Of a stretch of DNA of 64,000 nt, positions 1 through 11,205 are shown piece by piece. The stretch spans positions 1,736,001 through 1,800,000 of the forward strand of contig NW_026946363.1 of the NCBI RefSeq assembly GCF_035222375.1. Reading direction: 5' to 3'. Source of the DNA: Podospora pseudocomata. Lineage: Eukaryota > Ascomycota > Sordariomycetes > Sordariales > Podosporaceae. A model generated the notes under the pieces. The model saw only the letters and a list, made by a program, of their open reading frames with translations. It ran no database searches and was not told where the DNA came from. Position 1 is the stretch's first letter. The number at the start of each line of letters is the position of its first letter. A program made the translations under genes and the position numbers.

Positions 1-3000
1 GCAGCCACATGTTCTTCCTGCGGCTGCGGCACATCCTCGTCGCGCTCTTCTGTTTGGCACTCTTCTTCTTCTTCAGTGACACGGTCCGTTCCCTTTTCAT
101 GGGCAGAGAGTTGGTAACTGCTACGCTGCCGTTCGGCCAACATGGGCGGAGTAGCAGCACCGGACCTATCCAGCGGTGACTTGTCCGGGCTGTGAGATCG
201 AAACTCTTCCAAACCAGATTTTTGGCTTTCGTATCCAAGAGACTGCTGAGAATGCGTGCTTTGCAGGCCGGCATTCTGGTCGTCGCTTCCAAAGGAAAAG
301 TCGGTCCAGGCAGAATTCTGACTGAGACGATTCCCAGGTGCCAGCAGCGAGGGGACAGTCAAACTGTGCAATGTGTTTGGTGTCTTTTCGTACTCTGCCA
401 GTGGTGGCTGCGTGTCAAAAGGAGTTCCAGAATCTGACGATGTACATGTTGAATCACGCAACGATGCCACATTATCACTCAAACGCGGTCCGACATAAAA
501 GTCTTCCAGCCGATCCAGCTTGTCCAGCACAATTCTGGGCTCCTCAAACCGCACCACATCCTCCAAATGCGAAGTTTCCGGTGCCTCAATCGTCACATTG
601 CTGGCCTTCTGTCGTTCATCCTGTCGTGGCAGATCTGCTGCCGGCATGGCAACACGAGGCGGGTTGTGGTGCAACGGCCGGAAATCATTTTCTGGGCCGA
701 GAATCGTGACCGTTGTTTCGTAGTTGTCCGAGGTAAATGTGTACGGTCGGGGCACGTACTCATCGTCTTCGTCCTGGCTCGGTGCGGCAGTGGAGGTAGG
801 CTCCGGCTGAAAGTCAGTGCGGGTTGGTGTTAGCTGGGGAGACATCTGGGGCTCCGTGGACGTGTCAAGCGAAATTTTTATGGATACACTGTCGTCATCG
901 ACCTCCTCATCCTCATCAAATGGAGATTGATAAGACGCCTTCTTGTGTAATACTGGAACCACGGCCTGCTCGGCCGGCGGGCTAGAGGTTTCATGTTGAA
1001 AGCTGTCTGGCACAAAGGTGACTTGCGTGAGGCCAGGCATTGTCATGCCCAAAGCTTCATCTATGGCAGCTGTGTTTTCTGGCCTTTCTGGCTCAGGCTG
1101 GTCATCAATTTCGAACTCGGTCGTTGCAGTGCTAGCTGAGCAAGCAGACATGGGTTCTTCCTCTGGTTCCAGATGAGATGACCCAACATTGGGGAAACTG
1201 CCTGGTATTTCCAACCTCAGGGGTTCCAACGGGACCGGTGGAGCTGGTGTTGCAGGCACTGGTGGCGCTGGGGAGTCTCCAACCGGCGGTTGCAAATGCG
1301 ACGATGGTGCCTCTTTCTCGATACCAATCTCCACAAACCTCAAGTTGTCAGTCGATCGGGCCGGCCTTATGGCGGCAGCGGCAGCGGCGGCATTGGCATT
1401 GGCGACGGCAGCCATCGTGGCCGCTTCTGCTTCCAATTTGATCTTGGCCACCACCTCCAGCTCCCTTTTCCTCTTGTCAGCAGCAGCCTGTCTCGCTTCC
1501 TTGGCCTGGCTGTCTCTGATGGACTTGCTGTAGGCAAGTTTGATAGTCTCACGGCGCTGTGCAAAGTCAATGGGCCCGACAGAGAGTTTGCGCCTCCGTG
1601 TGCCAGATCCTTCTGCTTTTGGAGTGGGCCTCAAAGGTTGTCTCTGGGGTGACGAACCTCGTTCCCGTTCTACGGCTCGCATTCTGGATGCTGCTGTGGT
1701 GGCCGTCGCCACAGATTGCCGTGGCCGCGAGCTACGAAGACTGGGTGACAATTTCGGAGGAGTGACAGCAACATGGGCATTCAGCCGGCTGCCTGTCGTG
1801 GTTATGCTCGAGGGTGGGCCCTTGCGAGCTGTTGGTGTTTTGATCTGAGGTGTTGAAACCGTCGCACTGGTCGTCGGCGTCCTCGACCGGCTGGATGGTA
1901 CATGCTGCCGAGATGTTCTCCCGCTGGCAGCTGCGTACTTGAGCGAAGGGGAGTTCGAACGAGTTGAGGCGGGACTGTCACTCTGGTTACTGATCTTCTT
2001 CACCATGATAGGGAGACGGGAGGTTGGGGAGATCGGCGAGGTCGGTGATATCGGTGAGGCCACAGCGGATTCATTGGGAAACTGACGCCTCATTCCCAAC
2101 TTGGATCCAGCAAAGTCGCTCTGAGCTCGGTTATGGTTTTTGGGGATACTCGTGTTGACGCTTGGATGATCGGAGGCCTGCTGGTCGCTTGGCGCGGCGC
2201 CGCGGTACCAGTCGGTGGGTGACGGAGGCTCGATGTCTGGATCTGATAAACTGCGCATCTGTAACCTTGAATGATGAATACTAGACTCGGACGTCCTCCG
2301 TGGCCGGGCATTTTCGATCCCAAAGCCGACTGTGGTCGAGTCGTTGTGTTCAGGCAGTATCTCGCCAAACAAGAGGCCGGGCTGGCGGGAGAGGCCTGGT
2401 TCCGGTCCTTTGGGCACTGCAGGAATCCTCGGTGAGGCATGGTTGTTTTGCTTGGATGGCTGTGGATGTGACGACGTTGCCGTACGAGGTCGACTGATCC
2501 TGCTTGCAAATGACTGCTGATCATCGGTCGGTCGTTGTGTTCCCCGAGTGACAGATGTTCCCCGAACACTAGATGTCCCTCTGCTGGAACCATATGTTGA
2601 CGAATTGCTCCCCGTGCCAGTGGCCCTTCCATTGGTGCTGCTGGATGACCTGGGCAGTGGCTTTCGAGCCGCTGCCCCGGGCTGTGTGGCGGTCTGGTCA
2701 AACTTCTTTTTCATCTCTTTCACACTCGTGGGAAAACTGTTGGCTGCTTTGGACGAACGGTCGTCGACGGGGTTCGACACGGCACGCTGACTCGGTCGAA
2801 GAGCATCGCGGTTCGTGGGGAGCCCCGATGGCCTTGATGCCGTTCCGTTGCCGTTGGAGCGCGTAGAGGGCGTCTGTCGAGAGCTGGACGAGGCCTGGGC
2901 CATGAGATCTACGGTTTGCGGGGACTCATTCCTGGGCTGCTGCGCACCTTGGTAGCTACGGTAAAAGTCGTCGGGATCTAGCGAGTCGTCCAGAGAGGAA

Positions 3001-3284
3001 TTGGCAGCAAACGCCTGGAGGTTCGAGGCTGCGGCATGCGAGGCGAGGGGGGGTATTTGGCCGCCGGGTCGGGGGTCTAGGTCTCGGTCGAGATCGGCGC
3101 CGGGGTGGAAGTGGTGTTCATAAGGGTCGTAGGGGTCGTGGGAGTGGTGGTGCTGGGTGTGGTGCTGTTGTTGGTATTCGAAAAGCTGCTGGTGATGCTG
3201 GGGGTTATGGTGGTGATGGTGATGGTCGAAGAGCTGGCCGGGGCGCGAAGCAGGCGCCTCCTCTCCAAGACTGCCATCGTCCAT
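1..3284 (-). CDS. Large low-complexity protein, 3' end off the left edge
   Basis: An open frame runs without a stop from an ATG at 3284 to base 1, at least 1,094 codons, with the C-terminus outside the window. I checked the frame at both ends and at three internal points and found no need for an intron. The N-terminus is His/Gln-rich (DHHHHHNPQHHQQ). Long Ser/Pro/Thr/Arg-rich stretches with many SP and TP dipeptides follow, including repeated SPISPTSPISP. A charged Lys/Arg/Glu/Ala segment lies near bases 1370-1590 (QAAADKRKRELEVVAKIKLE) and may form a coiled coil. The visible C-terminal part is acidic. No catalytic fold or membrane segment is visible. Composition suggests a phosphorylated scaffold or cytoskeletal protein, but I do not recognise the family; the diagnostic domain may lie off the edge. 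The frame is open upstream of 3284, so the start could be earlier. Confidence 0.8.
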   Translation of the reverse strand, partial: MDDGSLGEEAPASRPGQLFDHHHHHHNPQHHQQLFEYQQQHHTQHHHSHDPYDPYEHHFHPGADLDRDLDPRPGGQIPPLASHAAASNLQAFAANSSLDDSLDPDDFYRSYQGAQQPRNESPQTVDLMAQASSSSRQTPSTRSNGNGTASRPSGLPTNRDALRPSQRAVSNPVDDRSSKAANSFPTSVKEMKKKFDQTATQPGAAARKPLPRSSSSTNGRATGTGSNSSTYGSSRGTSSVRGTSVTRGTQRPTDDQQSFASRISRPRTATSSHPQPSKQNNHASPRIPAVPKGPEPGLSRQPGLLFGEILPEHNDSTTVGFGIENARPRRTSESSIHHSRLQMRSLSDPDIEPPSPTDWYRGAAPSDQQASDHPSVNTSIPKNHNRAQSDFAGSKLGMRRQFPNESAVASPISPTSPISPTSRLPIMVKKISNQSDSPASTRSNSPSLKYAAASGRTSRQHVPSSRSRTPTTSATVSTPQIKTPTARKGPPSSITTTGSRLNAHVAVTPPKLSPSLRSSRPRQSVATATTAASRMRAVERERGSSPQRQPLRPTPKAEGSGTRRRKLSVGPIDFAQRRETIKLAYSKSIRDSQAKEARQAAADKRKRELEVVAKIKLEAEAATMAAVANANAAAAAAAIRPARSTDNLRFVEIGIEKEAPSSHLQPPVGDSPAPPVPATPAPPVPLEPLRLEIPGSFPNVGSSHLEPEEEPMSACSASTATTEFEIDDQPEPERPENTAAIDEALGMTMPGLTQVTFVPDSFQHETSSPPAEQAVVPVLHKKASYQSPFDEDEEVDDDSVSIKISLDTSTEPQMSPQLTPTRTDFQPEPTSTAAPSQDEDDEYVPRPYTFTSDNYETTVTILGPENDFRPLHHNPPRVAMPAADLPRQDERQKASNVTIEAPETSHLEDVVRFEEPRIVLDKLDRLEDFYVGPRLSDNVASLRDSTCTSSDSGTPFDTQPPLAEYEKTPNTLHSLTVPSLLAPGNRLSQNSAWTDFSFGSDDQNAGLQSTHSQQSLGYESQKSGLEEFRSHSPDKSPLDRSGAATPPMLAERQRSSYQLSAHEKGTDRVTEEEEECQTEERDEDVPQPQEEHVA

Positions 3285-5286
3285 GGTCTCGCTCCCATTA
3301 CTCTCAGGTCGTTTGGCCAGTGGTGGAGGTCCGTAAGGTTACGTCGTGGACGGCGTGCATGCAAACGCTCCGTCCGCGACTGGCTGTGCGGAATTCAATG
3401 ATCATCGAGATCCATCGTCCATAACTGGGCAACTGGACACTGGTAAGTGACTGGGGGTGGGGAGGCGGCAGCGAGAGAGAGAGAAGATGTCGGGGCTCGT
3501 CGAGGTTGATGTGCTGGCGAGCGCGAGGATTGGCTGTCTGCACAAGCGACTGGGGACAGCCCTGGGCGAACGAAACACCTCCATCAACACCAGGTCCGGG
3601 ATCCACCTCCATAAGAGCAAAAAAGTACGGGGCAAACGCTTCACTGCACCGAACCCTAGCCGCTCTGCTAGCCAGCTACAAGAGTCAGTGCGCTATCCGT
3701 ACTTGTTCCTCAGAACCTCTGAGCAATTACGGCGCCTTTCGGGCAGCGGCCTATGGAATATCAATGAGACGACAGAGACGGGACGACACATATATGCTCA
3801 TATCCTGTGCCATCGTCCGAGTGCGAGCCCTTTTTCTCCTGCTCTCCTTGATGCGAGATGGTCATACCCATCCATCCTGGGCACTTTGGCAAACTTTACT
3901 TTCTTTTTTCTGTTTTGAGAAGAATGTGTTGCAGTGTTGCAGTGTTGCAGTTGGTACATAATCAACAGGGACAAGCTGCCTCGCGATGTCAGCTTGAGGG
4001 AAGTTGGAGGGGCGTTGGTGGATGACAAGAAAGTCTTGGAATTACCCAGGCTATCGGTAAGGTTTCTCTTCTACCCGGACCCCCTGTAGATGTCCTCTAC
4101 AACCTAGGTGTATCCAATACTACTTACCAGCTGCCCGTTTGGGGATCAGGCTGATGTGCTGACCTTCTGCGGCTGCGCGGCTTGTGTTGGCCGGCATCAA
4201 CCGTCTCTCCACTCCTCGAACAATTCGAGAAGATAGAAATACGACCTTTTTCTGGGCTCTATCCCATGTGAGTATCGAAAGGGATTCAAAGTATTTGATG
4301 GTGTAGGTAGCTAGCTGTGCTGCTGCCCAGAAAGCGGGGGCCATCCATCATGATCGTGTAATTGCCCGTTCTGTCTCAACGGTGCAGTGGGGATTGAACA
4401 GGGGGGTTTGCGGCGGGTTTTCGGCCGATCATGTAGAAGATACATAACTTGGCATGGCATCCGAACTTTTTTGCTGATGTTTTGTTTTCTCTCATCCGAA
4501 TCCTCCTCAGTTCATAGCAGTTGACTGTGTGGACGAACAGACATGTGAGAGAAGGCCCCTGCCCGTAGCGGGGCACCAGGAGTGGGATGTTTCCATCCAT
4601 GAAGATGATGAATTCGAGCCAACAACGAATCGCAAATGCTGAAGGGACAGGCATGAATACAAGTCAACCCTGTGTGGCTGCCCAATGACGCACTGTTCAA
4701 CCAGCTGTGCCGCCGAGATAACCTTGACTGCCCGACCCTTGAGCTTGACCAGCTGTGACTGGCCGCCAAGCTTAAGCTCTCTCTCCGACTTCTTGATGAA
4801 GTGACCCTTCGTGGCCGAGACTGTACACCCGGAGCCTGAACTCCTAGAGCAGGTGTGGCGTAGGGTCATGAGGTGAGAAGGAACCAATACATCCAGCTCA
4901 GAATAAAAATATTTCAGGTTGCCAGTAAAGCAGGAGAGACGACTTGTCGCAGACCGTTTGAGGCTTGAGCCACACGCCGCCACACGCCGACGCGCGCCGA
5001 CGCGCCGCCAGTCACACAACATCTTGAACACCAGGAACCAGTGCCGCTCGCCCGCCTCGGTATTGATTGTCGCTTTTCAACTTTTCGTGACTCTCCCACG
5101 CGCTCCATATCCAATCAACCGAACGGACACACATCCGTTTTCACTCATTCATCACCGGCCAACTTCCCCGGCCCGCCCACCCACCACACCACGACACCAC
5201 GACTCCCACGCCTCCCACCACTCCCTTCAACGGATTATCTCGAATCCTGGATCCTGCGACCCCACGACCCAATCAGCCACCAGCAC
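3285..5286. other. Divergent intergenic region between the left-edge gene and TERT
   Basis: About 2 kb separates two divergently transcribed genes. It holds GA-rich and CT-rich tracts near 3460-3490 and a GC-rich stretch at 4970-5010 with repeated CGCCG/ACGCG-like words. Short open frames on both strands (up to about 174 codons, minus, 4507-5031) have no recognisable motifs or coding-like composition and were not called. Promoters for both flanking genes must lie here. Confidence 0.6.
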
Positions 5287-5455
5287 ATGTTTGGTCGTTG
5301 CTGGTTGGTCCTGAGCTCTCAGAAGCCGTCATCTAATTCCCTCTGAAATGCCTGGACTAGGAAACTGGACTTGGAGGACATCTTCGACACTTTCCAATCA
5401 TGACAGCTATTCTTGCGTCAAGACCGGCCAAAGGGAAGAGGAGTCGAGACAATAG
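5287..5455 (+). promoter_or_regulatory. Two upstream ORFs preceding and overlapping the TERT start
   Basis: uORF1 runs from an ATG at 5287 to a TGA ending at 5346 (19 codons plus stop). uORF2 starts at 5348, one base later, and ends with TAG at 5455 (35 codons plus stop), reading past the TERT ATG at 5400 in another frame. If the transcript start lies upstream of 5287, both would reduce initiation at the TERT start. The transcript start is not known from sequence, so the regulatory role is inferred. Confidence 0.45.
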
Positions 5456-8400
5456 CGGCGAACTAACTCGCAACGGCTCTGCTGATCACCCTGCAAAACA
5501 CCAGAGGACCGGGCATGAACCACGCGATGCCGTTGTCAAGCATGCGCTGTTGAGTCAGTACTATTCTGAGACACAAACATTACGACAGTACGCACTGTCG
5601 AAACTGCCAACCTCTTCACGCATCCGGCGCAAGAAAATCGCAACAGTAGGGCTTTCTGGCTCTTCTGTCCAGAAGTCTTCAACTGAAGAGGAGACTATCT
5701 TGGGAGAGCTGCTGGACACAACACTTGTTGCCTGGCGCCACGATGCCGCCGCGAGAAAGAACAGCTACCGCTGGGAGAAGTGGATTGCCTTCTCGCAGAA
5801 GGGAAAAGGAGATGAATCCTATGTGACCTTGTCAGATGGACTGAGGAGGTCCATGTACTCGCAATCCGATGTAAGTCATAGAGAGTAGTAGAGATTCGCA
5901 TAGTCCACCAACTTACATGGCCGTCTGTCAAAGATTGTAGACTTTGTTATCTGGCTTCTTTTCTCCCAGCAGGAGGCTGGTGTCCGGTTGAAGCATTTGT
6001 TATGCGACGGCTTTCGGAGAAGTGTAAATGAGAATGCTCATCCGAAGGAGGCAGCCGCCCCAAGCAAGCCAATCCCCGGGCTCTTTGCAGTAGAACGCAA
6101 TCAGCAAGTAGAAGCCCTCAGGGAAAAGCCATGGCCACAGCTTCTCATGCTCTTGGGCAAAGAAGGGGAGCGCATCATGATCGACCTGCTTGTCGACTGT
6201 GCCATTTTCCGGGCTGTAAAAGCAGGCAAAGGCAACATGCAACAGCTTTGTGGGATTCCCATTTCAGAACTGAGCCCTTTGGAGGCAAAGCCCATCGACA
6301 AAGAAAATCCCGTGCGCCCCTCCGAGATCTCGTTTGTCAGAAGCCGTATGCTCTATGCCAGAGCTGCTCTCAATGCTCGTGGCGCTGTTCACTTTGGCTT
6401 ACGTCACATTCGTGAGTGGCCCTTTTTACCCCTATTTGGGAGTTGCCAAGACAAAAACTAACCCCTGAGTTTTTGTCTAGATGTGTTGAACAGGTTTCCA
6501 TATAAGGCACCCACCCCCACCGAAGAGGATACTAACCACGGGAATGTGGTGCATATCTTGGTGTACATGTTTCCCCGTCAATTTGGGCTGCATAATCCAT
6601 TTACGTCGGTTGTGGACCGCCAGAAGACAACTCAGAAGTTCCAGGACTACACCCTTCGTGAAGAGGAGATAGCCGAGAAGTTTTCCAAGTTGGATACGCA
6701 CGGAAAGCCTATCAGGCACGTTCCCAAGAGACTCAGAGGACAGGTCCAACATCTTGTTGAGCGACTTCAGATATTGCACGGCCGTTGCGCATATGCCGGG
6801 ATGATGAAGCACTATTGCCCAGTAGGCTGTCCCGTCCCAATTCAGCTAGTACCAACGCTCACACTCATAGGTACCTGGCTTGACAGAAAGCCGTAAGAAG
6901 GCTTCCACTTCCATGGAAAGGTCATTAGTTCCATCATCAAGGCCAGCTGGCAAAGCTTCTCGGGGCAAGAAGAAGACTCGGCAGAATGCAGCCCCGGATT
7001 GGAACTTGAAGTACAGCTCTCTCACGGAGTTGGCAACTCCAACATCGTCTGTCTCGGCCTTTTGCCAGGCTATACTAGCCAAGGTGATCCCCAATGAGTT
7101 CTGGGGCCAGGGCGACGCACAAGAGCACAACAAGGCCTGCCTTCTCAAAAAGGTCCACGAGTTCATTCATCTGCGGCGGTTTGAGAGCATGTGTCTGCAT
7201 GAGGTCATGCAGGGAATGAAGGTAAAATAATCTCTCTGCACATCTTAGAACGCGGTATGCTAACTGCTTTCCAGCTCCAAGATATCGACTGGCTCGCACC
7301 TCCTGGACTAGCCAACCAAAAATGCTCGCAGTCAGACATGCAGAAACGAACCGAAATCTTTTACGAGTTTCTCTACTACCTGTTTGATTCATTCTTGATA
7401 CCCTTGATTCGAAGCAATTTCTATGTCACTGATTCCAGTGTTGACAAGTATTGTCTGTTTTTCTATCGGCATGACGTCTGGCGGTATGTTGCCGAGCCTG
7501 CCATGGCCGCGCTCAAGACCAGGATGTTTGAGGAGGTCAGGTTGGAAGATGCTTTACGGATCTTGGGGTCTCGCAAACTTGGACTTGCCCACCTTCGTCT
7601 GGTTCCCAAGGAAACCAACATGAGACCTCTCATGAATTTGTCACGTCGGACTCTGCGGCCAGGGGGGAAAGCTGGGTTGAGCTACAGTATCAATACTAAT
7701 TTGGGGCCGGTGAATTCGGTGCTCAAGCTTGAGAGGGTGTGTGAAAACCTTTCTTGAGATTGGACCTTTAAGCTAACGAAACAAACAGACACGAAATGCC
7801 GAGCGTCTCGGATCTTCCCTCTTCTCAGTGAGCGACATCTACCCCCGCATCAAGGCATTCAAAACCTCCCTTGGCCAAGGAAACCACAAGCTCTACTTTG
7901 CCAAAGTTGACGTCACGGCCGCCTACGATACCATCCCCCAAGACGCCATGCTCAAACTACTCCGCCAGATCCCCAAGCAAGCCTTTTACAAAATCAAGAA
8001 GCACGCCGAAGTCAGCCCCCTCGAAATGGTCCTTGGCAAAGGCAGCACTGCCAAAGCCACCAGCCGCTGGCCCTCGGTAGCCCAACCAAACAAAGACCCT
8101 CTCCCCTTCTCCCAATTCATAGAGACCACTCTCGCCCTGACCAAAAAAGACACCATCTTCGTCGACCGCTCCAACTCCCAGAAAACCCACAACACCCGGG
8201 ACCTGATGTCTCTATCCACGTCCCACATCAAAGACAACCTCATCCGCATAGGCAAGAAACACTACCGCCAAAAATCCGGCATCCCTCAAGGCTCGGTGAT
8301 TTCCTCCGCCCTCTGCAACTACTTCTACGCCGACCTCGAGCGCACCCACCTCTCCTGTTTGTTCTCCGATGACAACACCAACGACAGCCTGCTCCTCCGG

Positions 8401-9307
8401 CTGATAGACGACTTCCTCCTCATCACCACCTCCCTCCCCAAAGCAACCCAGTTCATCACAACAATGCACTCTGGCGTCCCCGCCTACGGCGTAACCGTCA
8501 ACCCTTCAAAGTCCCTCGTTAATTTCCCCGTCACCATCAACGGCACCACTCTCCCAACCTTACAATCCAAAAACAACAACAGACCAGCTCAATTCCCCTA
8601 CACGGGCCTATTCATCAACACCAAAACTCTCGAAATCTCCAAAGATAACACCGCTCTTACAGGTAACCCTAAAAGCGGTATTGACCCCCGTCCTTCTGTT
8701 GTTGTATTACCGTGATACAAAAATACTAACAAGGCATTTATAGTTTTCAACTCTTTAACAGTAGAACACACCCGCCGCCCAGGCCGCAACTTTTCCCGCA
8801 AGGTCCTCGCCTCGTTCAAGCTCCAGTCGGGCATCCACCTTTTTGATACCAGCCTCAACTCGAGGCCCAAGGTGCTGGCCAACGCGTTTGCCGCCTTTGG
8901 GGTCTGCGCCAGGAAGATGTGGGCTTATGGGAGGTGTATGGGGAAGAAACGACAGCCCGGTGGTGGGGTTGTTAAAGGTAGTTTATATCTTGATGTAGAC
9001 ACGAAAGTGTTGGGTTTGCTGACACAAAACGGGGATAGATACTATCAGGTCATTGATTGATGTTGCGTTTCTGCTGCTGACGAGCAAAAGCAGAAAGGAG
9101 AGGTGGCCGGGGTATGAGTGTATGGTTACAAAGGGGGAGGTGGCGTGGTTGGTGATGGTGGCTTTTAGACAGGTTCTTGTTAGGAAGCAGACGGGATACA
9201 GAGAGGTTGTGGTTTGGCTGCAGGAGGAGACGGTCAACTTGTCGAAGGGGAAGAAGGGGGTTGGTGTTGCGGGTTTAATCAAGATTGTTAGGGGAGTTGG
9301 GATCTGA
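5400..9307 (+). CDS. TERT: Telomerase reverse transcriptase, 8 exons, 1,147 aa
   Basis: Catalytic subunit of telomerase, which copies an RNA template onto chromosome ends in the nucleus. Exons by eye: 5400-5870, 5970-6411, 6481-6821, 6871-7221, 7275-7736, 7789-8662, 8744-8977, 9039-9307 (3,444 nt in frame). Introns are 49-99 nt with GT-AG ends. Telomerase-specific parts include a CP-like segment ending HYCP across exons 3/4, FWG near residue 493, and a T motif around 570-610 (LFFYRHDVW). RT motif 1 is LRLVPKETNMRPLMNL (about 641-656). Motif A has D730 (KVDVTAAYD), motif B' is GIPQGS at 853-858, and motif C is LIDDF with D896 and D897, so the catalytic Asp triad is intact. The roughly 120-residue gap between motifs A and B' fits the fingers insertion of TERTs. 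The ATG at 5400 was chosen as the first in frame; an upstream noncoding exon is possible. It converges on the MBOAT gene. Confidence 0.95.
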
Positions 9308-9561
9308 TGGTTGAGATCGGGAGTTTGTTGGAAATGCTAGCAAGTGCGTTTAAACCATGTTTATAATGCACATGTAGGAAGATTGAAATCGATAGATAAT
9401 CTATGTCTGTACTGGTCTATCGCTAACCCAGATATGTTTGTAAATGCCTTGAACCAAGTCCAGCTACTTCCCATCAAGTCTGTTTTATGTATATACCCTT
9501 TATCTGCTACACCTTGACACCCGACCATTACCACACCAGCATCATCCTCTCGCACACCTTC

Positions 9562-11205
9562 TCAAATCCTAAGCCCGCTCTCCCACCACCTGCCTTCAGG
9601 TCCCCACCACCATCTCAAGCCATACTCCTCGTCCAACCTCCACACATTTCCATTATTCCCTCCCAGCATATCTCCATAACCCAAGATCTTTACCAACCAT
9701 CTCACCGGCGAGAACGGCACAGGCTCAAACAACCAGATCCCCGCCCTGCTCATATCATCAACAAGCCCCCAACCAGTCAACTGAAGCCACACAGCAACAA
9801 CAACCAAGTTCCCTACCCTCCTCCACCTCGTCGAAAAGTTCCTCTCGATGAACCCCCTAAAATACTGACAAACAAAGCCCTGAACCAGCACCCCGACGCC
9901 CTGAGTGGCAAAAAACATAATTGGCGTCCAAAACCTGGTCGTAGGACTCATAGACGTCAACCCGCCACAGGCATGCATCAGCCCCGACAAGAAAAAAGCA
10001 ATCAACACTGTAACCACCGTCTTCGCCCTCGTCGGCTTCTTAGCCCGTCGCTCCTTATCATTGTCATACCCCTTTCCATTCAACTCCCCGTTGGTATTCC
10101 TCACCCTCAAAGCAGGCACCGTCTCACCCGTAGCCACCACATCAAAAACCCACTCACCCGCCGCCGCGAACCCCCTCCTAAAACTCTGATGCCACCACGC
10201 CCCCCAAAACCCAGCCAGCCCTTTCTCCTTCACCATGTGAAACCCCCCAAACAGACTCGGATACTGCCACAACTCCCCCTGCACCCCCAACAAATCCAAC
10301 CCCCCCTTCCCAAGCACACAGTAATTAACCAACTGATAAATCGAATGAAAATAAAACAATCCCGCCGCCACCCCCGTAATCCCCAAGATGCTCCTCCCCA
10401 AACTCACCACCCCCATCGGCACCCCCTCCAGCGCCGGGGGCAAACTGTAGATTTTCCAATGCGACGAGTGCACATACTCGGGCCCCAAAACAATATACGG
10501 ATCCGCCCTCCCAAACGTAGTCCACACATCAATCACCACCCAACTCCACCCAACCTGCCACAACCGATCCCTCACAAACTCCCTCCCCCTCTCACAAACC
10601 CAATACCCCTGCCTCGTCACCTTTTCCATCCTCCCCATCTCAACCGTTTGCCCCTGGCCCCCTCCCGCTGCCGGAAACGGCGGGGACGGTATAGTACTAA
10701 CAGCATAATTCCACCCCACCCCCCTAAAATTCAACAGCAAATCCCCCGCCCATCCCACCCTCTTCCACCAACTCCCCTCCTCAGGGTAAAACTCCCATGT
10801 ATACCCCCCCGTTTCCCCATCTCTCACAACACGCGCAGCATCCCACTGCGGCCGTGTAAACAACACCAGCGTCAACCCCCACACCGTCCCATGACAGGCA
10901 ATCAACCCAACAGCATAACCAATCGCGACGTTGGAGCCAGAAGTGGTGAATAGGAGTGTGTAATCGATGTACACGATCAAAAAGGCGACCACCCACCTAA
11001 GGGAATATAGCCAGGGGCGGGATTTATGTGGGATGGAGAGGTAGAGCAAGGGGAGGAAGAGGGTGCCAAAGAAGGCGGAGGGGAGGACGAGGGGTTTGAT
11101 CTTTCCGAGGGAGAGCTGGGTGTAAAAAAGGGTGCGGAGGTGAAAAATTTGAGCGGTGGGGAGGTGGTAGAGGGGGTCGTTGGGGTTGAGGGTGGTGGTG
11201 GTCAT
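9562..11205 (-). CDS. MBOAT / wax-synthase-domain acyltransferase, 547 aa
   Basis: Single-exon gene for a polytopic membrane protein resembling the fungal wax synthase-like MBOAT group, whose members transfer acyl groups to lipids or secondary metabolites. Several hydrophobic segments are visible, for example LLYLSIP, WVVAFLIVYIDYTLLF, and VVTVLIAFFLSGLMH. The family motif FWGAWWHQSFRR contains His339, and a second His (His411) lies in SGLMHACGG; together they match the usual MBOAT asparagine/histidine and invariant histidine positions. It ends 255 bases from the TERT stop, tail to tail. The substrate cannot be read from the sequence, and no other biosynthetic genes lie next to it. The opposite strand is open for 488 codons, which I treat as a base-composition shadow. 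Confidence 0.85.
   Translation of the reverse strand: MTTTTLNPNDPLYHLPTAQIFHLRTLFYTQLSLGKIKPLVLPSAFFGTLFLPLLYLSIPHKSRPWLYSLRWVVAFLIVYIDYTLLFTTSGSNVAIGYAVGLIACHGTVWGLTLVLFTRPQWDAARVVRDGETGGYTWEFYPEEGSWWKRVGWAGDLLLNFRGVGWNYAVSTIPSPPFPAAGGGQGQTVEMGRMEKVTRQGYWVCERGREFVRDRLWQVGWSWVVIDVWTTFGRADPYIVLGPEYVHSSHWKIYSLPPALEGVPMGVVSLGRSILGITGVAAGLFYFHSIYQLVNYCVLGKGGLDLLGVQGELWQYPSLFGGFHMVKEKGLAGFWGAWWHQSFRRGFAAAGEWVFDVVATGETVPALRVRNTNGELNGKGYDNDKERRAKKPTRAKTVVTVLIAFFLSGLMHACGGLTSMSPTTRFWTPIMFFATQGVGVLVQGFVCQYFRGFIERNFSTRWRRVGNLVVVAVWLQLTGWGLVDDMSRAGIWLFEPVPFSPVRWLVKILGYGDMLGGNNGNVWRLDEEYGLRWWWGPEGRWWESGLRI

Noticed and set aside
2090-2701. 203-codon minus-strand frame
   Set aside because: Different frame from the long edge-spanning gene on the same strand, which continues through it with consistent composition.
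4507-5031. 174-codon minus-strand frame in the TERT upstream region
   Set aside because: No motif or signal peptide, and the composition is mixed; kept as intergenic.
9487-10953. 488-codon plus-strand open frame
   Set aside because: It lies exactly opposite the MBOAT gene, is rich in Pro/His/Arg from reverse reading of C-poor codons, has no domain, and starts at a TTG rather than ATG.
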